From: Kibdelosporangium sp. MJ126-NF4
Lineage (GTDB): Bacteria; Actinomycetota; Actinomycetes; Mycobacteriales; Pseudonocardiaceae
Assembly (NCBI RefSeq): GCF_000826545.1
Contig: NZ_CDME01000011.1
Location: 1,874,657-1,938,656 of the forward strand
Direction: 5' to 3'
DNA: 64,000 bases
A program made the translations under genes and the position numbers. The notes beneath the pieces are model-generated. The model did no database searches. It was not told where the DNA came from and saw only the letters and a program-made list of their open reading frames with translations. This document shows, one piece after another, positions 24,194-33,478 of the stretch (positions are counted from its first letter, which is position 1; every line of letters starts with the position of its first letter).

Positions 24194-25747
24194 ATGAGTG
24201 ACCCGAGAGAGGAACGACGTTCGCACGGCGCTCCCGCCGCCGCGTTCGACCTGGCGACCAGTCCCTTCCGTGTGGACAGGGACCGGGTCGCGGGATCACC
24301 CTTCTTCGCCCGGCTCGGCGGCGTCACCCAGGTGGTGAGCGCGAGTGGTTCGGGCCTGCTGCACAACCGACTGACGCACAGCGTGAAGGTCGCGCAGGTC
24401 GCGCGGGCCATCGCGGAACGGCTGGGGGCCGCGCCGCAGTACGTCGCGATCATCGACTCGCTCGGCGGCTGCGATCCCGACGTCGCCGAAGCCGCCGCGC
24501 TGGCGCACGACCTCGGCCACCCGCCGTTCGGACACCTGGGCGAGCAGGTGCTCGACCGCCTGGCCCGGCACCGGTTCGGCCTGGCCGACGGGTTCGAGGG
24601 CAACGCGCAGTCGTTCCGGATCGTCACCACGACGGACGTCGGCGGTCCCGCCGTGGTCGGCCTTGACCTGACCGCGGCCGTGCGCGCCGCGATGCTGAAG
24701 TACCCGTGGACCCGCCTGCACCACCCCGAGCCGCACCCGCGGTTCATGCCCGAGCCACCGCGCGGCGCGTCCGAGCCGTCCGAGGGGCCGGGCACCGGAT
24801 CCGGGAAGTTCTCCGCGTACGTGACCGAACTGGACGACCTCGAACAGGCGCGTGCGCCGTACGAAGGCAGGCTGGCCGACTGGCAGCAGACCGTCGAGGC
24901 GTCCGTGATGGACACTGCCGACGACATCGCGTACGCCATCCACGACATCACGGACTTCCACCGGATCGGCGTGCTGCAGCACGCGCCGGTCGCGGCCGAA
25001 CTCGGGCAGTGGCAGGCGAACTCGGCCACCCTGTCCTGGCTGTCGGACGAGGAGGTCCGCCGCCAGGAACGCATGCCGGGGCGCTCGCTGGAGCTGCTGC
25101 GCCGCAGACTGCACGAGAAGGACTCGTGGATCGTCAGCGACGAGGCGTTCCACGTGGCGGTGGCCAGGGTCCGCTCGGAACTGGTCGACGAGCTGCTGTC
25201 GACGCCGTTCGACGGATCGGTCGAGGCCGAACAGGCGGTGGCCCGGTTCTCACTGCGGTGGACCTCACGCCTGGTCGAGGAGATGTCCGTGGTCCAGGCG
25301 CCGCCGACGCGCTCGGGTCACGTGATGCTCGCCCGTGAGCAGTGGCACGAGGTGCAGGTGCTGAAGTTCGTGCACCGGAGGTTCGTGCTGCTGCGCCCGG
25401 ATCTGGCGTTGCACCAACGTGGTCAGGCCCGGCTGGTGACCAAGTTGGTCGAGGCGCTGGACCAGTGGCTGGGGGACAGGTTCGAGGCGGACAGGCTGCC
25501 ACGCAGGCTGCACGACCTCGTCGAGTTGGCGACGTCGGAGTACGGGGCACTGGCCCGGTCGGAGCCCGGCGTGCTCGTCGGGGCGACCGGAGAGGCGCCA
25601 CAGGGACGGGACGCCATCCACGGCCTCGCCAGGGGACGGGCCGTCATCGACTTCGTCGCGTCCCTCACCGACAGGCAGGCAGTGTCCCTTATGGACGCCC
25701 TGTCCGGGCACAGTGGTCAGCCATGGTCCGACGCGTTCGTCCTGTGA
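24194..25747 (+). CDS. dgt: Deoxyguanosinetriphosphate triphosphohydrolase-like protein
   Basis: HD-domain dNTPase of 517 residues that splits dGTP into deoxyguanosine and triphosphate, controlling dNTP pools. The metal-binding HD residues are in NRLTHSVKVAQVARAI and LAHDLGHPPFGHLGE; further signatures are DGFEGNAQSFRIV and MDTADDIAYAIHDITDF. The ATG is probably leaderless. It is convergent with the propeller-protein gene, 30 bases apart. Confidence 0.92.
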   Translation: MSDPREERRSHGAPAAAFDLATSPFRVDRDRVAGSPFFARLGGVTQVVSASGSGLLHNRLTHSVKVAQVARAIAERLGAAPQYVAIIDSLGGCDPDVAEAAALAHDLGHPPFGHLGEQVLDRLARHRFGLADGFEGNAQSFRIVTTTDVGGPAVVGLDLTAAVRAAMLKYPWTRLHHPEPHPRFMPEPPRGASEPSEGPGTGSGKFSAYVTELDDLEQARAPYEGRLADWQQTVEASVMDTADDIAYAIHDITDFHRIGVLQHAPVAAELGQWQANSATLSWLSDEEVRRQERMPGRSLELLRRRLHEKDSWIVSDEAFHVAVARVRSELVDELLSTPFDGSVEAEQAVARFSLRWTSRLVEEMSVVQAPPTRSGHVMLAREQWHEVQVLKFVHRRFVLLRPDLALHQRGQARLVTKLVEALDQWLGDRFEADRLPRRLHDLVELATSEYGALARSEPGVLVGATGEAPQGRDAIHGLARGRAVIDFVASLTDRQAVSLMDALSGHSGQPWSDAFVL

Positions 25748-25777
25748 CCGCAGGGGACCAGCTCCGCGGTAGGGACG

Positions 25778-26929
25778 TCAGAAGCGCAGAGCCCTGAGGC
25801 GGAACTCGTCCGAGCGGGTTCCGCTCAGCAGTAGATCCAGCCTTCCCGACAACACGTACGTCCCGCAGCGGCTCCTGGCCATCGTTGTCGGGGCTGGGTC
25901 CGCCCAGGGGATCTGTGCCTTGAGGGTCGCGGTCTGCCAGTTGTCGGTCGACGTCAGCCGGAGCAGCCTGGTGTTGGTTCGGGTGTTGTCGATGCCGTCC
26001 AGTGTCGTCGGGCCGGACAACAGGAGGCCGTCCAGCGCGCCGATGGGCTCGTTCACCGTCACCTGGGTGATGTTCTCCGGGTTTCGCAACGGGATTCGCC
26101 ACAGTGTCCGGCCGGACGAGTTGGCCACCAGTAGGAAACCGCTGGGGTGCAGGATGATCCCGTTCGCGCCGTTGCCCGCGCCCACTGGCGTCAGACGGTC
26201 GTCGCGGACCAGGATCGTCGGTGCGCCGTGCACCGGGACGCGGTAGATCGCTCCGCTGCGGGAGTCGGTCACGTACGCCGTGCCGTCGTGGGCCAGTGCC
26301 ACGTCGTTGCCGAAGTGGGGCCGTGTGGTGTCCAACGCGCCGAGGTCGAGGTATCTGATCTGCCTGCCCGAGCGGAGGTCGTAGATCCCGAGTCCCGCCG
26401 TCTTGCCGTTCGTCTCCGGTGTCGAGCCGTCGGCGATGCCGATGTCGCCGTTCACCGCGAGCAGTCGCCCTCGCCGTTCGTCCACGGTCAGGCCCATGGT
26501 GGTGAGCAGCTTGGGGTCGTTCACCAACGTGTGGGCTGAGCCATCCGGCCGTACGGTCGACACTGTCCCGTGGGTCACCGAGCCGATCAGGAACTGGTTT
26601 CTGGTGGGGTCGTGGGCGATGCCCTCCGGGTGCAGCGCGTCGCCCTTGCCGAGGACGAAATCCGCACATGGCGGCTGCTCCGGTGCCGCCGCTGTGGCCG
26701 GGAGCGGGAACGTGCCCGCCGCGACCAGTGCCAGCACGACCAACCGCCAACCACTAGGTCGTGTCTCGAAGTCCCCGTTCGATGAGAGCCGGGATCGGGG
26801 CGGTTCCTGGCGTCGCCGCCGCGACGGCGCGAATACTGGTTGTCTTTGGCTGTTGCGGCGGTGGCGCCAGGGACCGCATCCGGCCCGGCTATCGCGGACG
26901 GGGGCTTTGAGACACGGCCTAGCTGCCAT
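25778..26929 (-). CDS. Secreted SMP-30-like beta-propeller protein, signal peptide split by a palindromic element
   Basis: Propeller protein of 383 residues in its present form. The mature part has SMP-30/gluconolactonase-like repeats: PEGIAHDPTRNQFLIGSVTHG, LTVDERRGRLLAVNGDIG, FGNDVALAHDGTAYVTDSRSG, GIILHPSGFLLVANSSG. The hydrophobic core WRLVVLALVAAGTFPLPATA now begins near residue 60. A 165-bp insertion (element plus CTAG duplicate) separates it from ATG GCA GCT. Without it the protein would begin MAASGWRLVVLALVAAG, a standard signal peptide. The insertion keeps the frame. Whether export survives is unknown. Confidence 0.8.
   Translation of the reverse strand: MAARPCLKAPVRDSRAGCGPWRHRRNSQRQPVFAPSRRRRQEPPRSRLSSNGDFETRPSGWRLVVLALVAAGTFPLPATAAAPEQPPCADFVLGKGDALHPEGIAHDPTRNQFLIGSVTHGTVSTVRPDGSAHTLVNDPKLLTTMGLTVDERRGRLLAVNGDIGIADGSTPETNGKTAGLGIYDLRSGRQIRYLDLGALDTTRPHFGNDVALAHDGTAYVTDSRSGAIYRVPVHGAPTILVRDDRLTPVGAGNGANGIILHPSGFLLVANSSGRTLWRIPLRNPENITQVTVNEPIGALDGLLLSGPTTLDGIDNTRTNTRLLRLTSTDNWQTATLKAQIPWADPAPTTMARSRCGTYVLSGRLDLLLSGTRSDEFRLRALRF
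26754..26922. mobile_element. MITE-like palindromic element, copy A, with CTAG target duplication
   Basis: A 161-bp non-coding element at 26758-26918, flanked by CTAG on both sides (26754-26757, 26919-26922). The ends are imperfect inverted repeats: GTCGTGTCTCGAAGTCCCCG on the left, and GCCGTGTCTCAAAGCCCCCG read inward from the right. Most of the element folds on itself, with the apex around AATACTGGTTGTCTTTGG. The 4-bp CTAG duplication suits mobilisation by an IS5-type transposase (known YTAR target), which is inferred. It lies in frame within the propeller gene. Confidence 0.85.
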
Positions 26930-27141
26930 GTCCGCAACGTAGCCCCGCCAACGCTGTTCGCGTAACCGCCGAACGTCGGCGAGGGCCAGGGGCTTCGTTC
27001 CGTGACCGGCTGCCGGGACCGAGTCACTCATACGGCTGCTGTTCGGGGCGTGTTCGGCCACATAACGTCTGCGCGATCCGGGGCTGTCCCGGGATCGTCC
27101 GCGTGTGTCGGGGCACGCGTCGGAGTACTGGGAGGGGACTA

Positions 27142-29979
27142 GTGCGTGCTGCCGTTCGGCTGAATCGAAGATTCTTAGCCGCGTCACTGGGTGTTCTTCT
27201 TTCGCTTGGCATCGTCACGCCCGCAGCTGCCGCGCCGGATCCGGCGGACAAGGCTGCCGCCGACGCCGCGCGGACCGCGGCCCAACAGATTTCCGCGCTG
27301 CAGGAGCTCAAACGCTCGCAGACGCCGACCGAATCCAAACTGGACACGTCGCTGCTTGTCGCCAAGCGCGGTGCCGAGGCCGCCGGTCGCGGCCTGCGGG
27401 CCGCCGTTCCGGCCCTGCAGACGGGTGTGCCCGCCGACAAGGTCACTGTGGACATTCGGGGCACCGCGTCCGGTGACCTGCTCGATCACCTTCGCAAGGT
27501 CGGCGCCGGGATCCGGTCGGTGTCCGAGCACTACCGCTCGGTGCGCGCCGAGGTCCCGGTCAACGCCGTCGAGGGCATCGCCGCGCGTAAGGACGTCACG
27601 TTCGTCGAGCCCGCTGTCGGCGCCATGACCGCACGGCAACTCGCCGCTCCCAACGGGAAGCAGGCCGCGAAGGACAAGCCCAGCAAGGAAGCCAAAGCCA
27701 AACTGGTCGCCGAGCGCACGCGAGCGGCGCTGTCGGTCAAGGCCGAGCCCGTGGTCAGTGAGGGCGACCGCGCGCACAACGCCGACAAGGCGCGCCAGCA
27801 GTTCGGCGTCACCGGTGTCGGCGTGAAGATCTGCGCGTTGTCCGACGGCGTCGACGCGCTGCGGGCCTCGCAGGCATCCGGTGAGCTGCCCGCCGACGTC
27901 GACGTGCTGCTCGGCGAGGGCGGCTCCGGCGACGAGGGCACCGCGATGCTGGAGATCATCCACGACCTCGTGCCCAACGCCAGGCTCGGCTTCGCCACCG
28001 CGTTCCGGTCGGACGCCAGCTTCGCCGACAACATCAGGAAACTCCGTTTCCAGGCCAAGTGCGACATCATCGTCGACGATGTCGTCTACTTCAAGGAGTC
28101 GGTGTTCCAGGACTGGATCATCGCCCAGGCCGTCAACGACGTCACCGCGGCCGGTGCGCTGTACTTCTCCTCCGCGGGCAACGAGGGCAACGTCGCCGAC
28201 GGCACCGCCGCGCACTGGGAGGGCGACTTCGTCGACTCGGGCCTGCCGATCGGCAAGTGGGCCGGTACCGCGCACAACTTCGCCGGGACCAACGGTGTGC
28301 AGATCTACCAGCCGATCTCCGACGCCTCCTCCGCCGACGTCCCGGTACTGCTGAACTGGTCGGACCCGAACGGCGGCTCGGCCAACGACTACGACCTGTA
28401 CCTGCTCGACCGCGGCGGCAACGTGATCTCCGCGAGCCAGAACTTCCAAAGTGGCGCGCAGGACCCGTACGAGCGCGTGCAGACACCACGCTTCGGCGGG
28501 CAGGGCCTGCGGGTGGCGATCGTGAAGTTCAAGGGCGAGAACCGCTACCTGTCGCTGTCGGCGCTGCGCGGCCGGTTCAAGGACACCGCGGGCGTGTTGA
28601 CCGCCTACAACACCCCGGGTGAGATCTTCGGGCACGCGGCGGCCAAGGACGCCTTCGCTGTCGCGGCGGCCCCCGCGGCCAACCCGCTGCCGTTCGACCT
28701 GGAACCGGGCGACCCGCCCAACCCGAAGGGACCGTTCCCCGGCTCGTTCGGCCCGACCTCCAAGGTCGAGCGGTTCACCTCCGACGGCCCGCGCCGGATC
28801 ATCTACAACGCCGACGGAACACCGATCACTCCGGGCAACGTCTCGTCGACCGGTGGCGTGGTCAGGCAGAAGCCCGAGATCACCGCGGCCGACGGCGTGA
28901 GCACGACCGCACCGGACTTCGAGACGTTCTTCGGCACCTCGGCCGCCGCGCCGCACGCCGCGGCCATCGCGGGCCTGGTGCTGTCGGGCAACCCGGGCAT
29001 CACGCCCGCGGACGTCCGCGAGGCGCTCACCACCACGAGCGTCGACATCGAACAGCGCGGGTTCGACAACCGGGCCGGTTCGGGAATCCTGTTGGCCGAC
29101 AAGGTCCTGGCGTACACGGGCGCGAGCCCGCAGCCGCTGGCCGAGGCGCAGGCGCCGACCGTGCGTGCCAACGACGGCGGTGCGTTCATCGACCCCGGTG
29201 ACTCCGCGACGGTCACCCTGCCGGTGACCAACCGGGGCGACGGCCTGGCGGCGTCGACGAGCGTCGTGCTCTCCTCGCCGACCGCGGGGGTGACGATCGC
29301 GCCGCGGTCGAAGTTCTACGGTTCCATCGACAAGGGCCAGACCGCGATCAACAACTTCACGGTCACCGTGCCCACCGGTCACCCGCTGGGCGTGCCGGTC
29401 GTGCTCGACGCCAAGGTGACCTTCGCCGGTTCGCAGTCGCCGACCACGTCCCGGTTCTCCTTCAAGGTCGGCCAACCGTCCACTGTGGTGCGCGACTTCG
29501 CCTACACCGGCGCGGCACTGGCGATCCCGGACAACGACCCGACCGGTGTCTCGGTGCCGGTGCAGGTCAGCGGGATCGGCCGGGCCAGCCGTGTGACGCT
29601 GTCGATCGACGGCACCCAGTGCACGACCGACGTCGGCGCGACGACCGTCGGCATCGACCACACCTTCGTGGGCGATCTCGTCGGCACGCTCCGCTCGCCG
29701 GGCGGTGCCACGGCGACGCTGTTCTCCGGCAACGGATCCAGCGGCGACAACCTGTGCAAGGTCGTCTTCGACGACAACGCGGCACAGTCGTTCGGCAACC
29801 TCACGTCCGACCAGGCACCGTTCACCGGTACATGGCGGCCGACCCAGACGCTGGACAGCGTCCTGGCCGAGGCGGACGGCACATGGACCCTCCACGTGCG
29901 CGACACCGCCAACCGGGACACCGGCTCGCTGCGCGCGTTCTCACTGCACGTGTCGGGCTTCGTCACGCCGGGTAGTTGA
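27142..29979 (+). CDS. Secreted subtilisin-like (S8) serine protease with P/homoB domain
   Basis: Exported protease of 945 residues. A signal peptide (RRFLAASLGVLLSLGIVTPA) and pro-region precede an S8-fold domain with the Asp region ICALSDGVD and the canonical Ser block FGTSAAAPHAAAIAGLV. The usual His motif HGTH is replaced by DEGTAMLEIIHDLVPNA. A C-terminal region with a P-domain-like jelly roll follows (FVGDLVGTLRSPGGATATLF, TWTLHVRDTANRDTGSL). GTG 27142 has a GGAGGGG site. Codon 12 (27175-27177) is TTA. A terminator follows the stop. Confidence 0.88.
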   Translation: MRAAVRLNRRFLAASLGVLLSLGIVTPAAAAPDPADKAAADAARTAAQQISALQELKRSQTPTESKLDTSLLVAKRGAEAAGRGLRAAVPALQTGVPADKVTVDIRGTASGDLLDHLRKVGAGIRSVSEHYRSVRAEVPVNAVEGIAARKDVTFVEPAVGAMTARQLAAPNGKQAAKDKPSKEAKAKLVAERTRAALSVKAEPVVSEGDRAHNADKARQQFGVTGVGVKICALSDGVDALRASQASGELPADVDVLLGEGGSGDEGTAMLEIIHDLVPNARLGFATAFRSDASFADNIRKLRFQAKCDIIVDDVVYFKESVFQDWIIAQAVNDVTAAGALYFSSAGNEGNVADGTAAHWEGDFVDSGLPIGKWAGTAHNFAGTNGVQIYQPISDASSADVPVLLNWSDPNGGSANDYDLYLLDRGGNVISASQNFQSGAQDPYERVQTPRFGGQGLRVAIVKFKGENRYLSLSALRGRFKDTAGVLTAYNTPGEIFGHAAAKDAFAVAAAPAANPLPFDLEPGDPPNPKGPFPGSFGPTSKVERFTSDGPRRIIYNADGTPITPGNVSSTGGVVRQKPEITAADGVSTTAPDFETFFGTSAAAPHAAAIAGLVLSGNPGITPADVREALTTTSVDIEQRGFDNRAGSGILLADKVLAYTGASPQPLAEAQAPTVRANDGGAFIDPGDSATVTLPVTNRGDGLAASTSVVLSSPTAGVTIAPRSKFYGSIDKGQTAINNFTVTVPTGHPLGVPVVLDAKVTFAGSQSPTTSRFSFKVGQPSTVVRDFAYTGAALAIPDNDPTGVSVPVQVSGIGRASRVTLSIDGTQCTTDVGATTVGIDHTFVGDLVGTLRSPGGATATLFSGNGSSGDNLCKVVFDDNAAQSFGNLTSDQAPFTGTWRPTQTLDSVLAEADGTWTLHVRDTANRDTGSLRAFSLHVSGFVTPGS

Positions 29980-29983
29980 TGTC

Positions 29984-30012
29984 GGTGGGGCCGGGCCGCG
30001 CCCGGCCCCACC
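29984..30012. terminator. Bidirectional hairpin terminator
   Basis: Perfect 13-bp stem GGTGGGGCCGGGC / GCCCGGCCCCACC with a CGC loop, in the 36-bp gap between the convergent S8 protease and LtrA genes. Confidence 0.85.
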
Positions 30013-30015
30013 CGT

Positions 30016-31242
30016 TCAGTGGTGTTGCGCGTGCCGGATCTCGTGCCGCAGCTCGTGGTACTTGAACCACTCGTAGACGACCAGGCCGATCAGCAGCGCG
30101 GTCAGCACACCGAGGCTGGCCATCGCGGGCAGGTTGGCCACCAGCGGCACCAGGGCCAGCAGCACGGCGCCGAGGACCACCCGCTGCACCTTCAGGCTGC
30201 GGATGCAGCGCCACGCCACCCCGGCGTAGCCGAACATGAACAGCGCCACACCGCCGTACATCGCCCACAGCGGCGCGCCGTAGAGCGGGTCGGACAGAGT
30301 GTGGCCGTTCTCACCGCCGACGTACCCAAGGACCTTTTTCAGGCCGAGGGCCAGCAGGACGATGCCGATCATCAGCGGCAGGTGCAGGTAGGTGAACGCG
30401 GTGCGGCCCATGCTGACCCGTTCGTCGCCCTGTGCGTCGGCCAGCGCCCGCTCGCAGATGATCACGTGCGTGTCGAAGTACGACCACCACAGCGCCCCGG
30501 CGATGGCCAGGCCGAGCACCGCCGCCAGCACGATCGGCCACGAGATCGCCAGGTGGGTGACGCCGACACCGATCGCCACGATCGACTCGCCCAGCGCGAT
30601 CATGATGATCAGGCCGTAGCGCTCGGCGAAGTGCCGTGCCGAGTTCAGCCGCCAGCCACTCGTGCCGATCAGGAACGTGCCGCCGTAGTCGGCGAGCCCC
30701 GCCGCTGCCCACAGCGCGATCTGCGCGGGGCCGGTCAGCTGGGACGCGATCGCCAGCAGGGTCGTCCCGCCGATCATGGACGGCACGAACCGGAGGATCT
30801 GGGCACGCAGCCCGGCGTCGTCCTCGGCGGCGAGCCAGAACAGCCAGACGTGCACCACGCGGACCAGCAGGTAGCAGAACGCCAGCACGAGCGGTCCGTC
30901 CAGGCCACCGGGCAGGTCGACGTAGGCCTCCGGGATGGCGAGCGCGAGCAGGAACATCGCGGCCATCGCGGCGAGCATCGCCGTGCGGGCGGGCCCCTCG
31001 TCGGCCTTGACCAAATTGGACAACCAGGAGTACCCGATCCACGACCACCAGATCACGCTGAGCAGCAGCGCCCCGCGCAGCAGTCCCTCGCCGGTCGGTG
31101 TCTCCGCCATCAGGGCGGTGACCTGCGTCAACGCGAACACGAAGACCAGGTCGAAGAACAGCTCGAGGTTGGTCGCGCTGGAACTCTCGCCGATCCGCTC
31201 CATCCGGGAGCCGCGTGGTTTGCTCGTGGGCGGCTTGCTCAT
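30016..31242 (-). CDS. Low temperature requirement protein A (LtrA) family membrane protein
   Basis: Polytopic inner-membrane protein of 408 residues with many hydrophobic spans. Family signatures are NLELFFDLVFVFALTQVTAL, VIWWSWIGYSWLSN, HFAERYGLIIMIALGESIVA and WWSYFD. The family is named from a Listeria locus needed for cold growth; its biochemical function is not known. The ATG at 31242 begins the conserved region after a short basic N-terminus. It is convergent with the S8 protease and divergent from the ABC-F gene. Confidence 0.88.
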   Translation of the reverse strand: MSKPPTSKPRGSRMERIGESSSATNLELFFDLVFVFALTQVTALMAETPTGEGLLRGALLLSVIWWSWIGYSWLSNLVKADEGPARTAMLAAMAAMFLLALAIPEAYVDLPGGLDGPLVLAFCYLLVRVVHVWLFWLAAEDDAGLRAQILRFVPSMIGGTTLLAIASQLTGPAQIALWAAAGLADYGGTFLIGTSGWRLNSARHFAERYGLIIMIALGESIVAIGVGVTHLAISWPIVLAAVLGLAIAGALWWSYFDTHVIICERALADAQGDERVSMGRTAFTYLHLPLMIGIVLLALGLKKVLGYVGGENGHTLSDPLYGAPLWAMYGGVALFMFGYAGVAWRCIRSLKVQRVVLGAVLLALVPLVANLPAMASLGVLTALLIGLVVYEWFKYHELRHEIRHAQHH

Positions 31243-31430
31243 GCGCAAGATGGTGACACGCGATCGGCGAAACGTGCGAAGCGCCCGGCCCGGCCCGTCT
31301 ATTGTGGACACTGAGTGCGCGTTGCGGTGGCCGCCGGGTCGCGTGGGCGTGGCAAAACTCGTTCGCCAGGGTCTGTAAACTAGACAACTGTGGTCGCCAC
31401 CGCGAGCCACCTGTCTACGGAGCCCAACTG

Positions 31431-33059
<1,629 letters not shown>

Positions 33060-33231
33060 ATCCCGCACGGATGCGCCTCGATCATCGGTGATCCACTCGG
33101 ATGGAGTAGTGCGAGTGGGCGACTTCATGATGATTTTTGCAACTCGCCTGGCGTTCCGCGCTTCCGTGTTCGATCATTGCGGGCGCAGGGGTCGCATGTG
33201 ACCCTAGTTACTCGCTACGGAAGGCGGAGAC

Positions 33232-33441
33232 GTGGCTGACCTCAAGAAAGGCGCGCGCATTACTGGAAGTACGCGCGACAAGCTAGCCGCTGATCTGAAG
33301 AAGAAGTACGAAAAGGGTGCAAGCATCCGCGCTTTGGCCGAGTCGACGGGTCGGTCGTACGGATTCGTGCACCGGGTTCTGTCGGAGTCCGGTGTGCAGC
33401 TGCGTGGCCGTGGCGGTGCCACGCGGACCAAGAAGAAGTAG
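33232..33441 (+). CDS. Small actinobacterial helix-turn-helix protein
   Basis: A 69-residue basic protein, very Lys/Arg-rich at both ends (MADLKKGARITGSTRDK, GRGGATRTKKK). The centre holds an HTH, GASIRALAESTGRSYGFVHR, with VLSESGVQLRG after it. Close relatives are common in actinomycetes and are presumed DNA-binding; their role is not established. A ribosome site (GGAAGGCGGAG) precedes the GTG. It follows the ABC-F gene after 172 bases and is convergent with the membrane protein gene. Confidence 0.85.
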   Translation: MADLKKGARITGSTRDKLAADLKKKYEKGASIRALAESTGRSYGFVHRVLSESGVQLRGRGGATRTKKK

Positions 33442-33478
33442 CGGCTGCCTGGCCTGTTCTCCCAGCACACCCCGGGTG

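Noticed and set aside
26754..26922. The palindromic element as a small coding gene
   Set aside because: It is open in several frames on both strands, but differences between the copies follow stem pairing, not codons, and there is no ribosome site.
31302..31430. Longer N-terminus of the ABC-F protein
   Set aside because: The upstream 43 codons do not resemble any ABC-F N-terminus, while GTG 31431 begins directly with the first ABC domain and has a CGGAG ribosome site.
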